From NCBI GenBank assembly GCA_900470805.1, contig UCCA01000004.1, positions 1 through 64,000 of the forward strand: a stretch of 64,000 nucleotides of DNA. Direction: 5' to 3'. A model generated the notes under the pieces. The model did not search any database and was not told the origin of the DNA. It saw only the letters and a list, made by a program, of their open reading frames with translations. Shown in pieces: positions 1 to 10,050 of the stretch. The stretch comes from Hyphomicrobiales bacterium (GTDB lineage: Bacteria; Pseudomonadota; Alphaproteobacteria; Rhizobiales; Rhizobiaceae). The stretch's first letter is position 1. Each line of letters starts with the position of its first letter. Position numbers and translations under genes: made by a program.

Positions 1-30
1 CCCCCTTGTGGGGAGGGGTTGGGGAGGGGA
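1..30. repeat. Edge fragment of a GC-rich intergenic repeat
   Basis: The first 30 bases (CCCCCTTGTGGGGAGGGG followed by TTGGGGAGGGG) nearly match 30898-30926 between xylA and xylB, so this is probably the right end of a dispersed intergenic repeat that begins outside the window. Confidence 0.5.
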
Positions 31-41
31 GTTCGCTGCTA

Positions 42-680
42 CTAGGCCTTGAGAGCCGCCGCCTCGGCGGCGAGCTTGGTAATGCCGGCCCAGTCACCGG
101 CGGCAACCAGTTCCTTCGGCGCGACCCACGAGCCGCCGACGCAGATGACGTTCGGCAGCGACAGGTAGTCGTTGGCGTTCTTCAGCGAGATGCCGCCGGT
201 CGGGCAGAACAGCGTGCCGGCGAGCGGCGAGGAGAATGCCTTGAGCATGGCGGCACCGCCAGCCTGCTCGGCAGGGAAGAACTTCAGCACCTGGTAGCCC
301 TCTTCGCGCAGCGCCATGACTTCGCTGGCGGTGGCGGCACCCGGCAAAAGTGGTACGGAGGAATCGCGCGCCACATCGAGCAGTTCCTGCGTCGTGCCCG
401 GGCTGACGATGAACTTCGAGCCGGCCGCAACCGCCGCCTCCCAGTGGGCGACGTTGAGAATGGTGCCGGCGCCGACCTCCGCACCCTCGACCTCGTTGGC
501 CACGGCGCGCACGGTATCGAGCGCGGCCGGCGTGCGCATGGTGATCTCGATCGCCTTCAGGCCGCCGGCGACAAGCGCGCGGGCCAGAAGCACGCCGGAT
601 TTGACGTCGTCGACGATCAGGACCGGAACGACAGGCTGGAGTTTCAGGATGGAAAGGAGCTTTTCTGTCTTTTCGCCCAT
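42..680 (-). CDS. eda: 2-dehydro-3-deoxy-phosphogluconate (KDPG) aldolase
   Basis: A 212-residue class I aldolase that cleaves KDPG to pyruvate and glyceraldehyde 3-phosphate in the Entner-Doudoroff pathway, the main glycolytic route in rhizobia. Glu45 (in AIEITMRT) and the Schiff-base Lys133 (in VLKFFPAE) fall at the positions of the E. coli Eda catalytic residues, and the PGAATASE phosphate loop is present. I start at the ATG giving MGEKTEKLL because AAAGGA lies just upstream in the message; a longer frame to 791 has no support. edd and zwf are not in the window. It diverges from the CYTH gene. Confidence 0.95.
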   Translation of the reverse strand: MGEKTEKLLSILKLQPVVPVLIVDDVKSGVLLARALVAGGLKAIEITMRTPAALDTVRAVANEVEGAEVGAGTILNVAHWEAAVAAGSKFIVSPGTTQELLDVARDSSVPLLPGAATASEVMALREEGYQVLKFFPAEQAGGAAMLKAFSSPLAGTLFCPTGGISLKNANDYLSLPNVICVGGSWVAPKELVAAGDWAGITKLAAEAAALKA

Positions 681-760
681 GGCCGTGGTTCCTTTGAAAC
701 GATTGAAATTCCGCCACGGAATAACCCTAAGGGTCGACTTTGTCGAGCCCATCACCATCT

Positions 761-781
761 TTGGTACAGGGTGGGTACCAA
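761..781. promoter_or_regulatory. Inverted repeat between eda and the CYTH gene
   Basis: TTGGTAC, 7 bases, GTACCAA is a perfect 7-bp inverted repeat in the divergent region, 81 bases before eda and 54 bases before the CYTH start. It could be an operator for an unknown regulator. No function is assigned. Confidence 0.3.
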
Positions 782-834
782 CCCGAAACAATATGCGTTA
801 GCTTGGCACGGTCACAGAAAAAGGTCTTTCAGTC

Positions 835-1323
835 ATGGCGAAAGAGATCGAGCGGAAGTTTCTGGTTCGCAGCGATGGCTGGCGTTCCGGGGCTGAAACG
901 AAGTCCGTCCTGAGGCAAGGCTACATCGCGTCGATGGAGGATCGCTCCGTTCGCGTGCGCATCATCGACCGGAAAACCGCGCGGCTGACGACCAAGATCG
1001 GCCGCAGCACGATGACCCGTGACGAGTTCGAATACGAGATCCCGGTCGCCGACGCCGAAGAGATGTTGGGTGCGGCAATCGGTGTGGTGATCGAGAAGAC
1101 ACGGTATCGCGTTCCCTACGAAGGCTACATCTGGGAGGTGGACGTTTTTGCCGGCCAGCACCGCGGTCTTGTGATCGCCGAGGTCGAAATGGGTGCCGAA
1201 ACCGAGAAGCCGGCGCTACCGACATGGCTTGGTCGCGAGGTCACCGGCGACTTCAGATATTCCAATCAGGCACTGGCAACGGAATTCGAGCACGACCGCC
1301 ATGCCCTTCAGCATACGGCCTGA
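835..1323 (+). CDS. CYTH domain protein (triphosphate tunnel metalloenzyme family)
   Basis: A 162-residue protein opening with EIERKF, the signature of CYTH/triphosphate tunnel enzymes, which bind triphosphates and metal inside a beta barrel. Alternating charged residues (RVRIIDRKTARLTTK, EFEYEIP, EVDVFAGQHRGL, AEVEM) fit the inward-facing tunnel residues. Known members act as tripolyphosphatases, thiamine triphosphatases or class IV adenylate cyclases; the sequence alone does not decide which. Its end overlaps the CHAD gene by 23 bases, so the two are probably translated together and may work on polyphosphate-like substrates. Confidence 0.88.
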   Translation: MAKEIERKFLVRSDGWRSGAETKSVLRQGYIASMEDRSVRVRIIDRKTARLTTKIGRSTMTRDEFEYEIPVADAEEMLGAAIGVVIEKTRYRVPYEGYIWEVDVFAGQHRGLVIAEVEMGAETEKPALPTWLGREVTGDFRYSNQALATEFEHDRHALQHTA

Positions 1324-2209
1324 GCGATCCTTCAAATCCGAATTTCACAAGGTCGCCAAGCGACAGCTGCGCCATGCGATCGACGTACTCGAGCAGCAGC
1401 CATCGGGCCTCGACGAGGCGATCCACGAGGCCCGCAAGCGGCTGAAACGTGTTCGCTCGCTCTACCGGCTGGTCTCGCGGGAAAAGCCGAAATTCTTTGC
1501 CCGTGAAAATGCCCGGTTGCGCAAGATCGCCCGGTCGCTGTCCTCGCTCCGCGATGCTGCTGCCCTGGTCGAAACCGCCCGCTACCTGCATGGTCGCGCC
1601 CGGGACAGCGAAGAGGCAGCGTCGATCGATCGCATCGTAGCCGCATTGACGGCGCGACGCGACCAGATCTCCTCAACACGGAAAGACCCCGCCGAGACGG
1701 CGGAAGACGCGGTCGTCGCCCTGCGCAAAGCGAGCAAGGCCCTCGACGATATCAGCTTCAAGGGTGGGCATCGCAGGCACGGGCAAATGCTTGCCAAGGG
1801 CTGGGACGACACGATCCGCAGGGCGCGCCGGGCGTTGACCGCCTGCGAGGGCAAAGCCTCGGCAGAGGCGTTTCATACGTTGCGCAAGCGCACGCAGGAT
1901 TACCGCGCCTGCCATCTGCTGCTCCATCCGCTCTGGCCGGCGGCGATGACGGCCAAGTACAATGCCTCCAGCGGCCTGATCGACCTGCTCGGCCGGGTCT
2001 GCGACCTGGAGCTGCTGTGCGATCTCGTCGAGACCGAGCACCACCATTTCGAAAACGCCGACGACCTCGCGCATCTGCTCTACGCCATCATCTTCCACCA
2101 ACAGCACGACAGGCACGATGCCCTGCTGCGCGCCGAGGACATTTTCGGCGTCGATGCCGACGACGAGGCCACCCGCATCGAGCTGCTGTGGATCGCCTTC
2201 GGTGCGTGA
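1301..2209 (+). CDS. CHAD domain protein
   Basis: A 302-residue, strongly basic, alpha-helical protein. The pattern around His42 ([12 protein letters not shown]) and a second such helix ([12 protein letters not shown]) matches the conserved His/Arg/Lys helices of CHAD domains, which bind inorganic polyphosphate. CHAD is often fused to CYTH; here the two domains are encoded by overlapping genes. I start at ATG 1301 ([10 protein letters not shown]) because the longer frame runs through the CYTH gene without typical residues. Binding to polyphosphate is a family property, not something shown here. Confidence 0.85.
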   Translation: MPFSIRPERSFKSEFHKVAKRQLRHAIDVLEQQPSGLDEAIHEARKRLKRVRSLYRLVSREKPKFFARENARLRKIARSLSSLRDAAALVETARYLHGRARDSEEAASIDRIVAALTARRDQISSTRKDPAETAEDAVVALRKASKALDDISFKGGHRRHGQMLAKGWDDTIRRARRALTACEGKASAEAFHTLRKRTQDYRACHLLLHPLWPAAMTAKYNASSGLIDLLGRVCDLELLCDLVETEHHHFENADDLAHLLYAIIFHQQHDRHDALLRAEDIFGVDADDEATRIELLWIAFGA

Positions 2210-2268
2210 ATATCAGGCGCTGCTCCGGACGATTGCGCTTGGCCCGCGAAAGCTGTATTTCCACCGCC

Positions 2269-3204
2269 ATGACCGACACATCGACCCAACAGGCGGCGAG
2301 GCCCTTTCTCGTCGCGGCGCTATACCATTTCGTTTCCGTGCCGCACTTCGAGAGCCTGCGCGCGCCGCTGCAGCAGCTGTGCGAGGACAACGGCGTCAAG
2401 GGCACGCTACTGCTCGCCCATGAAGGCATCAACGGCACCATCGCCGGGCCGGACGCCGGCATCGCCACCGTGCTGGCCCATCTGCGCGCCATGCCGGAGT
2501 TCGCCCGGCTCGAGCACAAGGAAAGCCGCGCCTCGAAGATGCCTTTCGTGCGCATGAAGGTGAAGCTGAAGAAAGAGATCGTGACGATGGGTGTCGAGAA
2601 CATCGACCCCAACAAGATCGTCGGAACCTACGTGGCGCCGAAGGACTGGAACGCGCTGATCTCCGACCCTGACACCATCCTGATCGACACCCGCAACGAC
2701 TACGAGACGGCGATCGGCATCTTCAAGGGTGCCGTCGATCCGAACACCAAGACCTTCCGCGAGTTTCCGGACTGGGTGAAGAACAACACCGGCCTGCACA
2801 ACAAGCCGAAGATCGCCATGTACTGCACCGGCGGCATCCGCTGCGAGAAGGCGACAGCCTTCATGAAGGATCAGGGCTTCGACGAGGTCTACCACCTCAA
2901 GGGCGGCATCCTGAAATATCTTGAGGAAGTGCCGGAGGAAGAGAGCCTGTGGGAAGGCGCCTGTTTCGTCTTCGACGAGCGCGTTTCGGTGGAGCATGGG
3001 CTGAAGGAAGGCGAGCACAAGCTCTGCCACGCCTGCCGCAACCCGATCACCGCGGAAGAGATCACCTCGGAGAAATACGAGGAAGGTGTGTCCTGCAGCC
3101 ATTGCTACGACAGCCGCACCGAGGAAGACCGTCTGCGCTACCGCCAGCGCCAGCTGCAGATCGCGCTTGCCAGGAAGCGCGGCCAGAAGCACATCGGCAC
3201 CTGA
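2269..3204 (+). CDS. trhO: tRNA uridine(34) hydroxylase, rhodanese-like
   Basis: A 311-residue protein of the TrhO/YceA family, which hydroxylates U34 of certain tRNAs on the way to 5-methoxyuridine-type wobble modifications. It has the N-terminal acylphosphatase-like part ([18 protein letters not shown]), a rhodanese domain with the active-site loop Cys186-TGGIR-Cys192, and a C-terminal pair of CxxC motifs (Cys253/256 and Cys276/279) that could bind zinc. The start at 2269 gives MTDTSTQQ and the usual length for alphaproteobacteria. It follows CHAD by 59 bases on the same strand. Confidence 0.93.
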   Translation: MTDTSTQQAARPFLVAALYHFVSVPHFESLRAPLQQLCEDNGVKGTLLLAHEGINGTIAGPDAGIATVLAHLRAMPEFARLEHKESRASKMPFVRMKVKLKKEIVTMGVENIDPNKIVGTYVAPKDWNALISDPDTILIDTRNDYETAIGIFKGAVDPNTKTFREFPDWVKNNTGLHNKPKIAMYCTGGIRCEKATAFMKDQGFDEVYHLKGGILKYLEEVPEEESLWEGACFVFDERVSVEHGLKEGEHKLCHACRNPITAEEITSEKYEEGVSCSHCYDSRTEEDRLRYRQRQLQIALARKRGQKHIGT

Positions 3205-3218
3205 TCACGGCCCGGCAA

Positions 3219-5429
3219 TCAGGCCGCGCTCACCCGCCGTCCGCCTGACATCCGGGCGCGTGCGTCCAGCAGGCGTTCGGTGATGTCTTCGGCCGGCATC
3301 GGCCTGCCGAAGAAAAAGCCCTGCAGCGTATCGCACCCGAACTGCCGCACGGCGGACGCCTGTTCCGGCGTTTCGATGCCCTCGGCGGTAACGGGAATGT
3401 CGAGCGACCGCGCCAGCGCCACGGTTGCTTTCAGCATCTCGCGCTGGCTTTCGCTCTCCTGGATATCCTTGACCAGCGACCGGTCGATCTTGATGCGGTC
3501 GAAACCGAACTGTCGGAGGTAGCCGATCGACGAGAAGCCCGAGCCGAAGTCGTCGAGCGCGATCTTGACGCCGAGCGTCTTCAGCTGCTCGATCGCCTGC
3601 CGCGTCCGCTTCGGGTTCTGGATCATGTAGCCTTCGGTCACTTCAAGCGTCACCCGGTTGGCCTCGATCTCCGTGTGCCTGAGCACATGGCGTACATAAT
3701 CGGTGAAGGCGGGATTGCGAAACTGGCCGGGCGAGACGTTGACAGCAACGCGCAATTCCGGCCACTCCTTGGCCGTCTCGCAGGCCGTGCGCAGCACGAA
3801 CAGGCCGAGCGCCTCGATCAGCCCACTGGTTTCTGCGACCGGTATGAAGACCTCAGGCGAAACCGGCCCATGGCCCGGGCGGTTCCAGCGCACCAGCGCC
3901 TCCACACCGACCATGTCGCTGGTCACGGCATCGACCAATGGCTGGTAGGCCAGCGTCAGCTGCCCGCCCTCGATCGCCATGCGCAGATCGAGTTCGAGCG
4001 CGTTGCGTTCTTCGCGATCGGCATCCATGGCCGGATCGTAGAGTGTCATACGCGCGCGGCCGGCTTCCTTGGCCTTGTACATGGCGAGATCCGCGCGCCG
4101 TACGAGTTCCTCGCGATCGACGCCACCGCCGGCGGAAACGGCAATGCCGATGCTGGCACCGATGACCACGACCCGGCGGCCGATCTCCAGCGGTTCGGCG
4201 AGAAAATCGAGAATATGCTCGGACAACTGCAGCGCCGAAGCGTCGCCATCACGGGACGTGAAGGCGATCGCGAACTCGTCGCCGCCGATGCGGGCCAGCA
4301 CCGCGCCATCGGGGATCAGCACCTTCAGCCCTGCGGCGACGGCGCGGATCAGCTGGTCGCCGGTTCCGTGACCGTAGGAATCGTTGACCTCCTTGAACCC
4401 GTCGAGATCGAGATAAAGCAGCAGCACGTTGTCCTGCGTCTGTTTTGCCGCTGCCACCAGCGCGTCGACCGAGACGCGCAGGCCATCGCGGTTCAGGAGC
4501 CCGCTCAGCCGGTCGCGATGCGCCTCCTCGCGAGCATTGACCTCCTCGGTCTTCAGCCTGCGGCCGGTCATCCAGCCGATGATCAGCAGCACCACGAAGA
4601 ACAGCCCAACCAGGCAGATCGCCTGCACCACCTGGCGTCGCACGTCGGCATAGCCGATATCGCCCGGCGCCCGCGAGGTCCAGATCAGCTTGCCGAGCGA
4701 CGCGCCCAGCGCATCCGCGATCGGCACGGAATAGGCCGCAGTGTATTCGGCCGGGACCAGCTTCAGGCCGCCGATAACATAGGTCGCGCCGATCTCGTCT
4801 ATCTTGCGAGCGTCGAGGTGGCGGATGAAGATGAGATAGCGATGCTTGCCGGCAGCGGTGACCAGCGCGCCCGACTTCTCGCGCACAAGCGCCACGCCGG
4901 CCACGGCGATGCCGACCTGCGTGCTGATGAAGCCGGAGGCCTCGGGTAGGTCCTGAGGGCCGGCGGCCTTCGCCTTGTCGAACAGCGTCCACAAGGCCGG
5001 CGAAAAGAACGCCTGTAGCGAACCGTCCATCGGCTTGCCGTCGCGGTAGACCATGATCGGGTTCTTGTCGTCGTCGATGACGACGGCCATGTCGAACAAG
5101 GCGCTGTTGACCGACATCTCGCCGTAGTTCGACACTGTCCAGTCCATGCCCTCGGTGGCATAGACATTGGTCGCGGCATCGTCCCAGGCTGCGTAGTCGT
5201 TGAGCGTGGCACCAAGCTGCGAGACAAAGTTCTGCAGCGCGCCGGACACCGTTTCGCGCGACCGCTCGTCGTCGAGGATGTTTGATTTCTGCGCCACGTG
5301 GTCAAGCGCGCTCAGCACCATCATCGTCACGACGGCGACCACCACGGCAAATGAAAACAGCACCGCCGCCACGGTGGCGTGGCGGCCGGCCCCCAGTATC
5401 GCGGTTCTCGGCTTGGAACTCGATGGCAT
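3219..5429 (-). CDS. CHASE4-GGDEF-EAL cyclic-di-GMP enzyme
   Basis: A 736-residue inner-membrane sensor. The first membrane helix is at about residues 18-41, followed by a periplasmic region that looks like CHASE4 ([11 protein letters not shown]), a second helix near 272-294, then GGDEF and EAL domains. The diguanylate cyclase motif is intact (ARIGGDEF), and the phosphodiesterase motifs EALVRW and [10 protein letters not shown] are present, so either activity is possible. The residues five before GGDEF do not form RxxD, so product inhibition through an I-site is not expected. The start is chosen for GGGGAG before ATG 5429. It is convergent with trhO, 14 bases away. Confidence 0.93.
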   Translation of the reverse strand: MPSSSKPRTAILGAGRHATVAAVLFSFAVVVAVVTMMVLSALDHVAQKSNILDDERSRETVSGALQNFVSQLGATLNDYAAWDDAATNVYATEGMDWTVSNYGEMSVNSALFDMAVVIDDDKNPIMVYRDGKPMDGSLQAFFSPALWTLFDKAKAAGPQDLPEASGFISTQVGIAVAGVALVREKSGALVTAAGKHRYLIFIRHLDARKIDEIGATYVIGGLKLVPAEYTAAYSVPIADALGASLGKLIWTSRAPGDIGYADVRRQVVQAICLVGLFFVVLLIIGWMTGRRLKTEEVNAREEAHRDRLSGLLNRDGLRVSVDALVAAAKQTQDNVLLLYLDLDGFKEVNDSYGHGTGDQLIRAVAAGLKVLIPDGAVLARIGGDEFAIAFTSRDGDASALQLSEHILDFLAEPLEIGRRVVVIGASIGIAVSAGGGVDREELVRRADLAMYKAKEAGRARMTLYDPAMDADREERNALELDLRMAIEGGQLTLAYQPLVDAVTSDMVGVEALVRWNRPGHGPVSPEVFIPVAETSGLIEALGLFVLRTACETAKEWPELRVAVNVSPGQFRNPAFTDYVRHVLRHTEIEANRVTLEVTEGYMIQNPKRTRQAIEQLKTLGVKIALDDFGSGFSSIGYLRQFGFDRIKIDRSLVKDIQESESQREMLKATVALARSLDIPVTAEGIETPEQASAVRQFGCDTLQGFFFGRPMPAEDITERLLDARARMSGGRRVSAA

Positions 5430-5651
5430 GCATTCTCCCCAGTAGAGGAAATACTGCCCGGAAGCCTTCAAGAAACGGTTAAAAGAGGATTGAACGATTA
5501 ATCATTCGCAACCGTTAATCTGCGAAAGTGAAGGGTGAAAATCTATAGATTTCAATTTCTTGTCCGGTCGGCCGGCGGCCGGTGAGACCGTTGCCGTACG
5601 GTAGCGGACAAAGTTTTTTTGCCCGCGCGTGCAATAACGGCGCCTTCAACG

Positions 5652-5682
5652 AAAAACGGCCCGGCAGAGCCGGACCGTTCTT
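5652..5682 (-). terminator. Rho-independent terminator of metNIQ
   Basis: On the minus strand a 9-bp stem (ACGGTCCGGC over GCCGGGCCGT, one G-T pair, 3-base loop) is followed by TTTTTC. It lies 24 bases past the metQ stop codon. Confidence 0.85.
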
Positions 5683-5706
5683 CGTCATAAGTTTGGCAGC
5701 AAGCGC

Positions 5707-6483
5707 TTACCAGGACGGGATGAGCGCGCCCTTGAACTGCTCGTTGATGAACTTGCGGATGCTGTCGTCATGGTAGGATTCGACCAGCGTCTTCGCCCAC
5801 GGGGCGTCCTTGTCGGCGGTGCGCACGACGATGACGTTGGCGTAAGGCGACTTCTCGCCTTCGATGGCGATGGCGTCGGTTTTCGGGTGCAGGCCGGCTT
5901 CCATGGCGTAGTTGGTGTTGATGACGGCGGCATCGACGTCTTCGAGCGAACGCGGCAGCTGCGCGGCGTCGATTTCGGCGAACTCGATCTTCTTCGGGTT
6001 CTCGACGATATCGGCAACCGTCACCTTGATGCCGGCATCATCCTTGAACTTGATCAGGCCCTTGGAGGCGAGCACGAGAAGCGCGCGGCCGCCATTGGTC
6101 GGATCGTTCGGGATGGCGACGGTGGCACCTTCCTTCAGCTCGTCGAGGCTCTTCACCTTCTTCGAATAGACGCCCATCGGCGTGGTGATCGTGGTGCCGA
6201 TGCTGACGAGATCGAACTTGCGATCGGCGATCTGGTTGTCGAGATAGGGCTGGTGCTGGAACGAGTTGGCCTGGATATCGCCGTCATTCAGCGCCTGGTT
6301 CGGCACGACATAGTCGGAGAACTCGACGATCTCGATGTTGAGGCCCTTGGTCTTGGCGACCTCGGCGACCTTTTCCATGATCTGCGCGTGTTCGCCCGGC
6401 GTCACGCCGACCTTGATGTCCTCGGCGAGCGCCGATCCGGCGGCGAAGGCCGCGAGTGCGGCTGCGATGATGAACTTCTTCAT
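5707..6483 (-). CDS. metQ: Methionine ABC transporter substrate-binding protein
   Basis: A 258-residue NlpA/MetQ-family binding protein that captures methionine in the periplasm and hands it to MetNI. The signal peptide MKKFIIAAALAAFAAGSALA precedes the mature EDIKVGVTPGEHAQI. There is no lipobox cysteine, so it is probably a soluble periplasmic protein rather than a lipoprotein. The start at 6483 is supported by AGGAGAC just upstream; a longer frame to 6558 overlaps metI. It is the last gene of metN-metI-metQ, 37 bases after metI, and ends at a clear terminator. Confidence 0.94.
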   Translation of the reverse strand: MKKFIIAAALAAFAAGSALAEDIKVGVTPGEHAQIMEKVAEVAKTKGLNIEIVEFSDYVVPNQALNDGDIQANSFQHQPYLDNQIADRKFDLVSIGTTITTPMGVYSKKVKSLDELKEGATVAIPNDPTNGGRALLVLASKGLIKFKDDAGIKVTVADIVENPKKIEFAEIDAAQLPRSLEDVDAAVINTNYAMEAGLHPKTDAIAIEGEKSPYANVIVVRTADKDAPWAKTLVESYHDDSIRKFINEQFKGALIPSW

Positions 6484-6520
6484 GGGTGTCTCCTTTGCGT
6501 TTATCGGTTTTTTCTTGAAT

Positions 6521-7189
6521 TCAGCTCTTGCGGTTGCGCTTGTCGAAGCGCCGGGCAAGCCCGTCGCCGGCGCTCTGCACCAGTTGCACCAGCACGATCA
6601 GCACCAGCACCACGATGACCATCATCTCCGGATTGAAGCGCTGGTAGCCATAGCGGATGCCGAGATCGCCGAGCCCGCCGCCGCCGACCGCGCCCACCAT
6701 GGCGGAGTAGCCGATCAGGCTGACGATGGTCATCGTTAGCGCCATCAGGATGCTCGGTCGCGCTTCAGCCAGCAGCACCTTGAAGACGATCTGCACCGGT
6801 GTCGCGCCCATGGCGCGGGCCGCCTCGATCAGCCCCTTGTCGATCTCGCGGATGGCGGATTCGACCAGCCGCGCGAAAAACGGGATGGTGGCGATGGTGA
6901 GCGGCACGATCGCCGCCGCCGTGCCGATCGACGTACCGGTGATGAACCGCGTCAGCGGCACGATGGCGACAACAAGAATGATGAACGGCGTCGAGCGCGC
7001 CGCATTGACGATCAGCCCCAGCACGCGGTTGGTCTTCGGCGCCGGAAACAGCTCGCCCTTGCCCGAGGTGGCGAGAAACACGCCGATCGGCAGGCCGATG
7101 ATCGAGCCGATGATGCCGGCGACCAACACCATCTGCAGCGTCTGCATCATCGCCTTGGAAAGCAGGTTGTAGATCATATCAGGCGACAT
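6521..7189 (-). CDS. metI: Methionine ABC transporter permease
   Basis: A 222-residue inner-membrane permease with about five hydrophobic helices and the ATPase-docking loop [25 protein letters not shown], which fits the EAA motif of MetI-type permeases. The N-terminal [20 protein letters not shown] and the C-terminal [22 protein letters not shown] are characteristic of MetI. The gene begins inside metN (11-base overlap), which indicates translational coupling. Confidence 0.95.
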   Translation of the reverse strand: MSPDMIYNLLSKAMMQTLQMVLVAGIIGSIIGLPIGVFLATSGKGELFPAPKTNRVLGLIVNAARSTPFIILVVAIVPLTRFITGTSIGTAAAIVPLTIATIPFFARLVESAIREIDKGLIEAARAMGATPVQIVFKVLLAEARPSILMALTMTIVSLIGYSAMVGAVGGGGLGDLGIRYGYQRFNPEMMVIVVLVLIVLVQLVQSAGDGLARRFDKRNRKS

Positions 7190-8306
7190 AGCCGAGCACC
7201 TCCGTGGTCAGGCCGGTTTCGGCATAGAAGCGGCTGGCGCGCGCCACGACCTCTGGATCGGCCGAATAGGAGACAACAAGCGAGCCGAACGGTTCGCCCG
7301 CGATCTCCTCGATCGCGCCGGCAAGGATATTGACGTCGGAGCCGAGCTCGGCGACCAGCCGCCCGGTCAGAGGCTTGAAGGCGGTGTCGCCGTAGAACAC
7401 CAGCCGCACCAGCACGCGATCGCCGGAAGAAGGCTGCGGCTTGATCGTCGAGCGCAGCCATTGCGGCAGCTTCAGCGATGCCGCGAGCAGCGTCCGCGTC
7501 GTCTCGTGCTGCGGGTTGGTGTAGACGTCGAAGGTGCGTCCGGCCTCGACGATGCGCCCCGCATCGATGACCGCCACGTGGCTGGCGATGGTCTTCACCA
7601 CCTCCATCTCGTGGGTGATCAGAAGGACGGTCAGGCCGAGATCCCCGTTGATCCGTTTCAACAGTTCGAGGATCGACTGCGTGGTTTCCGGGTCGAGCGC
7701 CGAGGTCGCCTCGTCGGAGAGCAGCAGCTTCGGATCGGTCGCCAGCGCCCGCGCGATGCCGACACGCTGCTTCTGGCCGCCGGAGAGTTCCGAGGGGTAG
7801 CTGCCGGCCTTGTCGCCGAGGCCGACGAGATCGAGCAGCGGCCCGACCTTGGCGCGAATGGCTTGTCTGTCGACGCCTGCGATCTCCAGCGGCAGCGCCA
7901 CGTTGTCGAAGGCGGTGCGCGACGACAGAAGATTGAAGTGCTGGAAAATCATGCCGATCTGCCGGCGCAGGCCGCGCAAGCCGTCCTCGCCAAGCGCGCC
8001 GACATCGACGCCATCGACAAGCACCTTGCCCGAGGTGGCCGTTTCCAGCCCGTTGACCATGCGGATCAGCGTCGATTTTCCGGCGCCCGAGCGGCCGATG
8101 ATGCCGGTGATGGCACCGCGCGCGACGGTTAGATCGACATGCTCGACGGCCGTGAAGCCGCCCTCGCCCGCCGGTCCATAGCGCTTGCCGGCAGCCTGAA
8201 AGGCAACCATCGGCACGGCTGGCGTTGCGGTGGAAGGATCGGGCGCGGGGTGACTGGCCGGTGCGGCGCGGGCACCCGCTTGCTGGCCCGCTTGTTCGAT
8301 CGTCAT
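7179..8306 (-). CDS. metN: Methionine ABC transporter ATP-binding protein
   Basis: A 375-residue ATPase with Walker [10 protein letters not shown], signature LSGGQKQR and Walker [14 protein letters not shown] (Ser where Asp is usual in the hydrophobic stretch). The C-terminal 80 residues ([19 protein letters not shown] onward) form the NIL domain, through which MetN senses internal methionine and inhibits transport. An unusual Ala/Pro-rich leader of about 32 residues precedes the ABC core; translation could instead start at the internal [12 protein letters not shown]. First gene of the operon. Confidence 0.94.
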   Translation of the reverse strand: MTIEQAGQQAGARAAPASHPAPDPSTATPAVPMVAFQAAGKRYGPAGEGGFTAVEHVDLTVARGAITGIIGRSGAGKSTLIRMVNGLETATSGKVLVDGVDVGALGEDGLRGLRRQIGMIFQHFNLLSSRTAFDNVALPLEIAGVDRQAIRAKVGPLLDLVGLGDKAGSYPSELSGGQKQRVGIARALATDPKLLLSDEATSALDPETTQSILELLKRINGDLGLTVLLITHEMEVVKTIASHVAVIDAGRIVEAGRTFDVYTNPQHETTRTLLAASLKLPQWLRSTIKPQPSSGDRVLVRLVFYGDTAFKPLTGRLVAELGSDVNILAGAIEEIAGEPFGSLVVSYSADPEVVARASRFYAETGLTTEVLGYVA

Positions 8307-8338
8307 GCTATACTCTCAGGCGTTGGTCTTCAGAAACT

Positions 8339-8377
8339 GGCGGTTCTATACCGCCGATGCGCCGATTAGCCAATCGG
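8339..8377 (-). promoter_or_regulatory. Tandem hairpins in the metNIQ leader
   Basis: On the minus strand two hairpins lie 33-71 bases before metN: CCGATT-GGCT-AATCGG, then GGCGGT-ATAGA-ACCGCC, both perfect 6-bp stems separated by 6 bases. The arrangement could be an attenuator or an RNA sensor. I looked for the SAM-II pattern used upstream of methionine genes in rhizobia and did not recognise it. Confidence 0.4.
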
Positions 8378-8442
8378 GCAGCACATTCGAAGACAAACAC
8401 GGAGGAAAGGCATGCGACGCGGCTTTCGTTGCTGAAGGTCTT

Positions 8443-8462
8443 GAGAGGCGCATCCGCCTCTC
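8443..8462. other. Perfect hairpin between bgl and metN
   Basis: GAGAGGCG-CATC-CGCCTCTC is a perfect 8-bp stem with a 4-base loop between the beta-glucosidase stop and the metN leader. Neither strand has a T-run after it, so it may end the beta-glucosidase transcript only weakly or protect its 3' end. Confidence 0.4.
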
Positions 8463-8561
8463 CGGTTGATGCCGCTTATGCCGCCCGCGGTTGCAGGTGC
8501 ACAGGGATGATTTTCCGTTTGTGCGCTGCAGCAGAAAAAATATTCCTGCGGCTCCGTTGCA

Positions 8562-9950
8562 TCAGCCCTTGGTGTGGTTGCCCTTCGGAAACTCCGCGGC
8601 GAGCTCGGCGTACCACCTGCCGCTGGTCTTCACGGTGCGCACCTGGGTGTCGTAATCGACATGCACGAGGCCGAAGCGCATGCGGTAACCCTCCGCCCAC
8701 TCGAAATTGTCCATCAGGCTCCAGGCGAAATAGCCGCGCATCGGGTAGCCGTCCTTGATCAGGTCGGCAACGACGGCGAGATGCTGGCCATAGTAATCGA
8801 GCCGCATCGTGTCGTTGACCTCGCCCTCTTCGATTCCGGTATTGTCGCAGGCGCCGTTCTCGGTGACGTAGCACTCCGGCAGTTCGTAGCGGCGGTAGAG
8901 ATCCTCGACGACGTTCTTCAGCCCCGGCGCATAGACCTCCCAGCCGATATCGGTCTTGACGTCGCTGACGCGCGGCGCCTCGACCGTCCAGGGGAAATCG
9001 CCTGACCTGGCGGGATCGTCGGCGACGCGCAGCGGCGTGTAGTAATTGAGCCCCCACCAGTCGAGCTTCTGGCTGATGATCGCGAGATCGCCGTCTTCCA
9101 CGACGGGCATGCGATCGCCGAGCGCCTCAACGAACTGGGCGGGATATTCGCCCTTGAAGACAGGATCGAAGAAAGCGCCGTTGTGGAACTGGTGCGCCCG
9201 TTCGCCCGCCGCCTGGTCGGCATCGCTGTTTGACCCCGGCATCACCGACATCGCGTTGAGCACCAGCCCCACCGGCACATTGGGCGCTTCCGAACGGATC
9301 GCCTCGACACCGAGGCCATGCGCAAGGTTCATGTGGTGCATGGCGTGAAGGGCGGCCTGCATGTCGCGCTCGCCCGGCGCGTGGATACCGTAGAGATGGC
9401 TGAGCCAGACGATGCACCACGGCTCGTTGAAGGTGGCGACGCTGTCGAGCCGGTCGCCGAGACGCGACATGACCGTCTTGGCATAGCGCTGGAACGCATA
9501 GGCCGTAGACCGCGCCGTCCAGCCACCGTCACCGGCGAGCAGCAACGGCAGGTCCCAGTGATAGAGCGTCGCGAAAGTCTTGATCCCGCGCGCCTTGCAG
9601 CCGTCGATCAGCCGATCGTAGAAATCGAGACCCGCCTCGTTCACCGGGCCGGTGCCGTCGGGGATGATGCGCGGCCACGCGATCGAAAAGCGATAGGCCT
9701 CGACGCCCATCGACTTGATGAGATCGAGATCCTCGTCCAGCCTGTTGTAGTGATCGCAGGCGACGTCGCCATTGTGGCGCTGATAGACCCGGCCCGGCAT
9801 ATTGCAGAACGCATCCCAGATCGACGCCTTGCGGCCATCGGCCTTGGTCGCGCCCTCGATCTGGAAGGCGGCGGTGGCGACGCCGAATGTGAAATCGCCG
9901 GGAAAGCGGGTGGCCAAGGTCTTGGCATCAAGGGTCTTCGCATCGATCAT
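8562..9950 (-). CDS. GH1 family beta-glucosidase
   Basis: A 462-residue glycoside hydrolase family 1 enzyme that hydrolyses beta-glucosides such as cellobiose or plant glucosides. The acid/base glutamate is in FNEPWC and the nucleophile glutamate in YVTENGACDN; GVATAAFQIEGA at the N-terminus is also typical. No signal peptide, so cytosolic. I prefer ATG 9950 (MIDAKTLD) over 9962 because AAGGATGG is correctly spaced only for it. A LacI-type operator lies about 100 bases upstream. No transporter gene is adjacent. Confidence 0.92.
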   Translation of the reverse strand: MIDAKTLDAKTLATRFPGDFTFGVATAAFQIEGATKADGRKASIWDAFCNMPGRVYQRHNGDVACDHYNRLDEDLDLIKSMGVEAYRFSIAWPRIIPDGTGPVNEAGLDFYDRLIDGCKARGIKTFATLYHWDLPLLLAGDGGWTARSTAYAFQRYAKTVMSRLGDRLDSVATFNEPWCIVWLSHLYGIHAPGERDMQAALHAMHHMNLAHGLGVEAIRSEAPNVPVGLVLNAMSVMPGSNSDADQAAGERAHQFHNGAFFDPVFKGEYPAQFVEALGDRMPVVEDGDLAIISQKLDWWGLNYYTPLRVADDPARSGDFPWTVEAPRVSDVKTDIGWEVYAPGLKNVVEDLYRRYELPECYVTENGACDNTGIEEGEVNDTMRLDYYGQHLAVVADLIKDGYPMRGYFAWSLMDNFEWAEGYRMRFGLVHVDYDTQVRTVKTSGRWYAELAAEFPKGNHTKG

Positions 9951-10050
9951 GAATGTACCCATCCTTGGTGATCAGGTCGGTCGGCAAGGCCGTTATGTGG
10001 CGGCGGTTTAGACAAGCTGGAAAGCCTTGTACAGGCCGGAAATGTCAAAT

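Noticed and set aside
8412-8435. A 7-codon frame (MRRGFRC) with a strong GGAGGAAAGG site on the plus strand, followed by a perfect hairpin
   Set aside because: It looks like an attenuator leader, but no plus-strand gene follows for 3.5 kb, so it has nothing to control. Kept as a coincidence.
8307-8460. SAM-II riboswitch upstream of metN
   Set aside because: Expected from relatives, but I could not find the pseudoknot pattern; only simple hairpins are visible.
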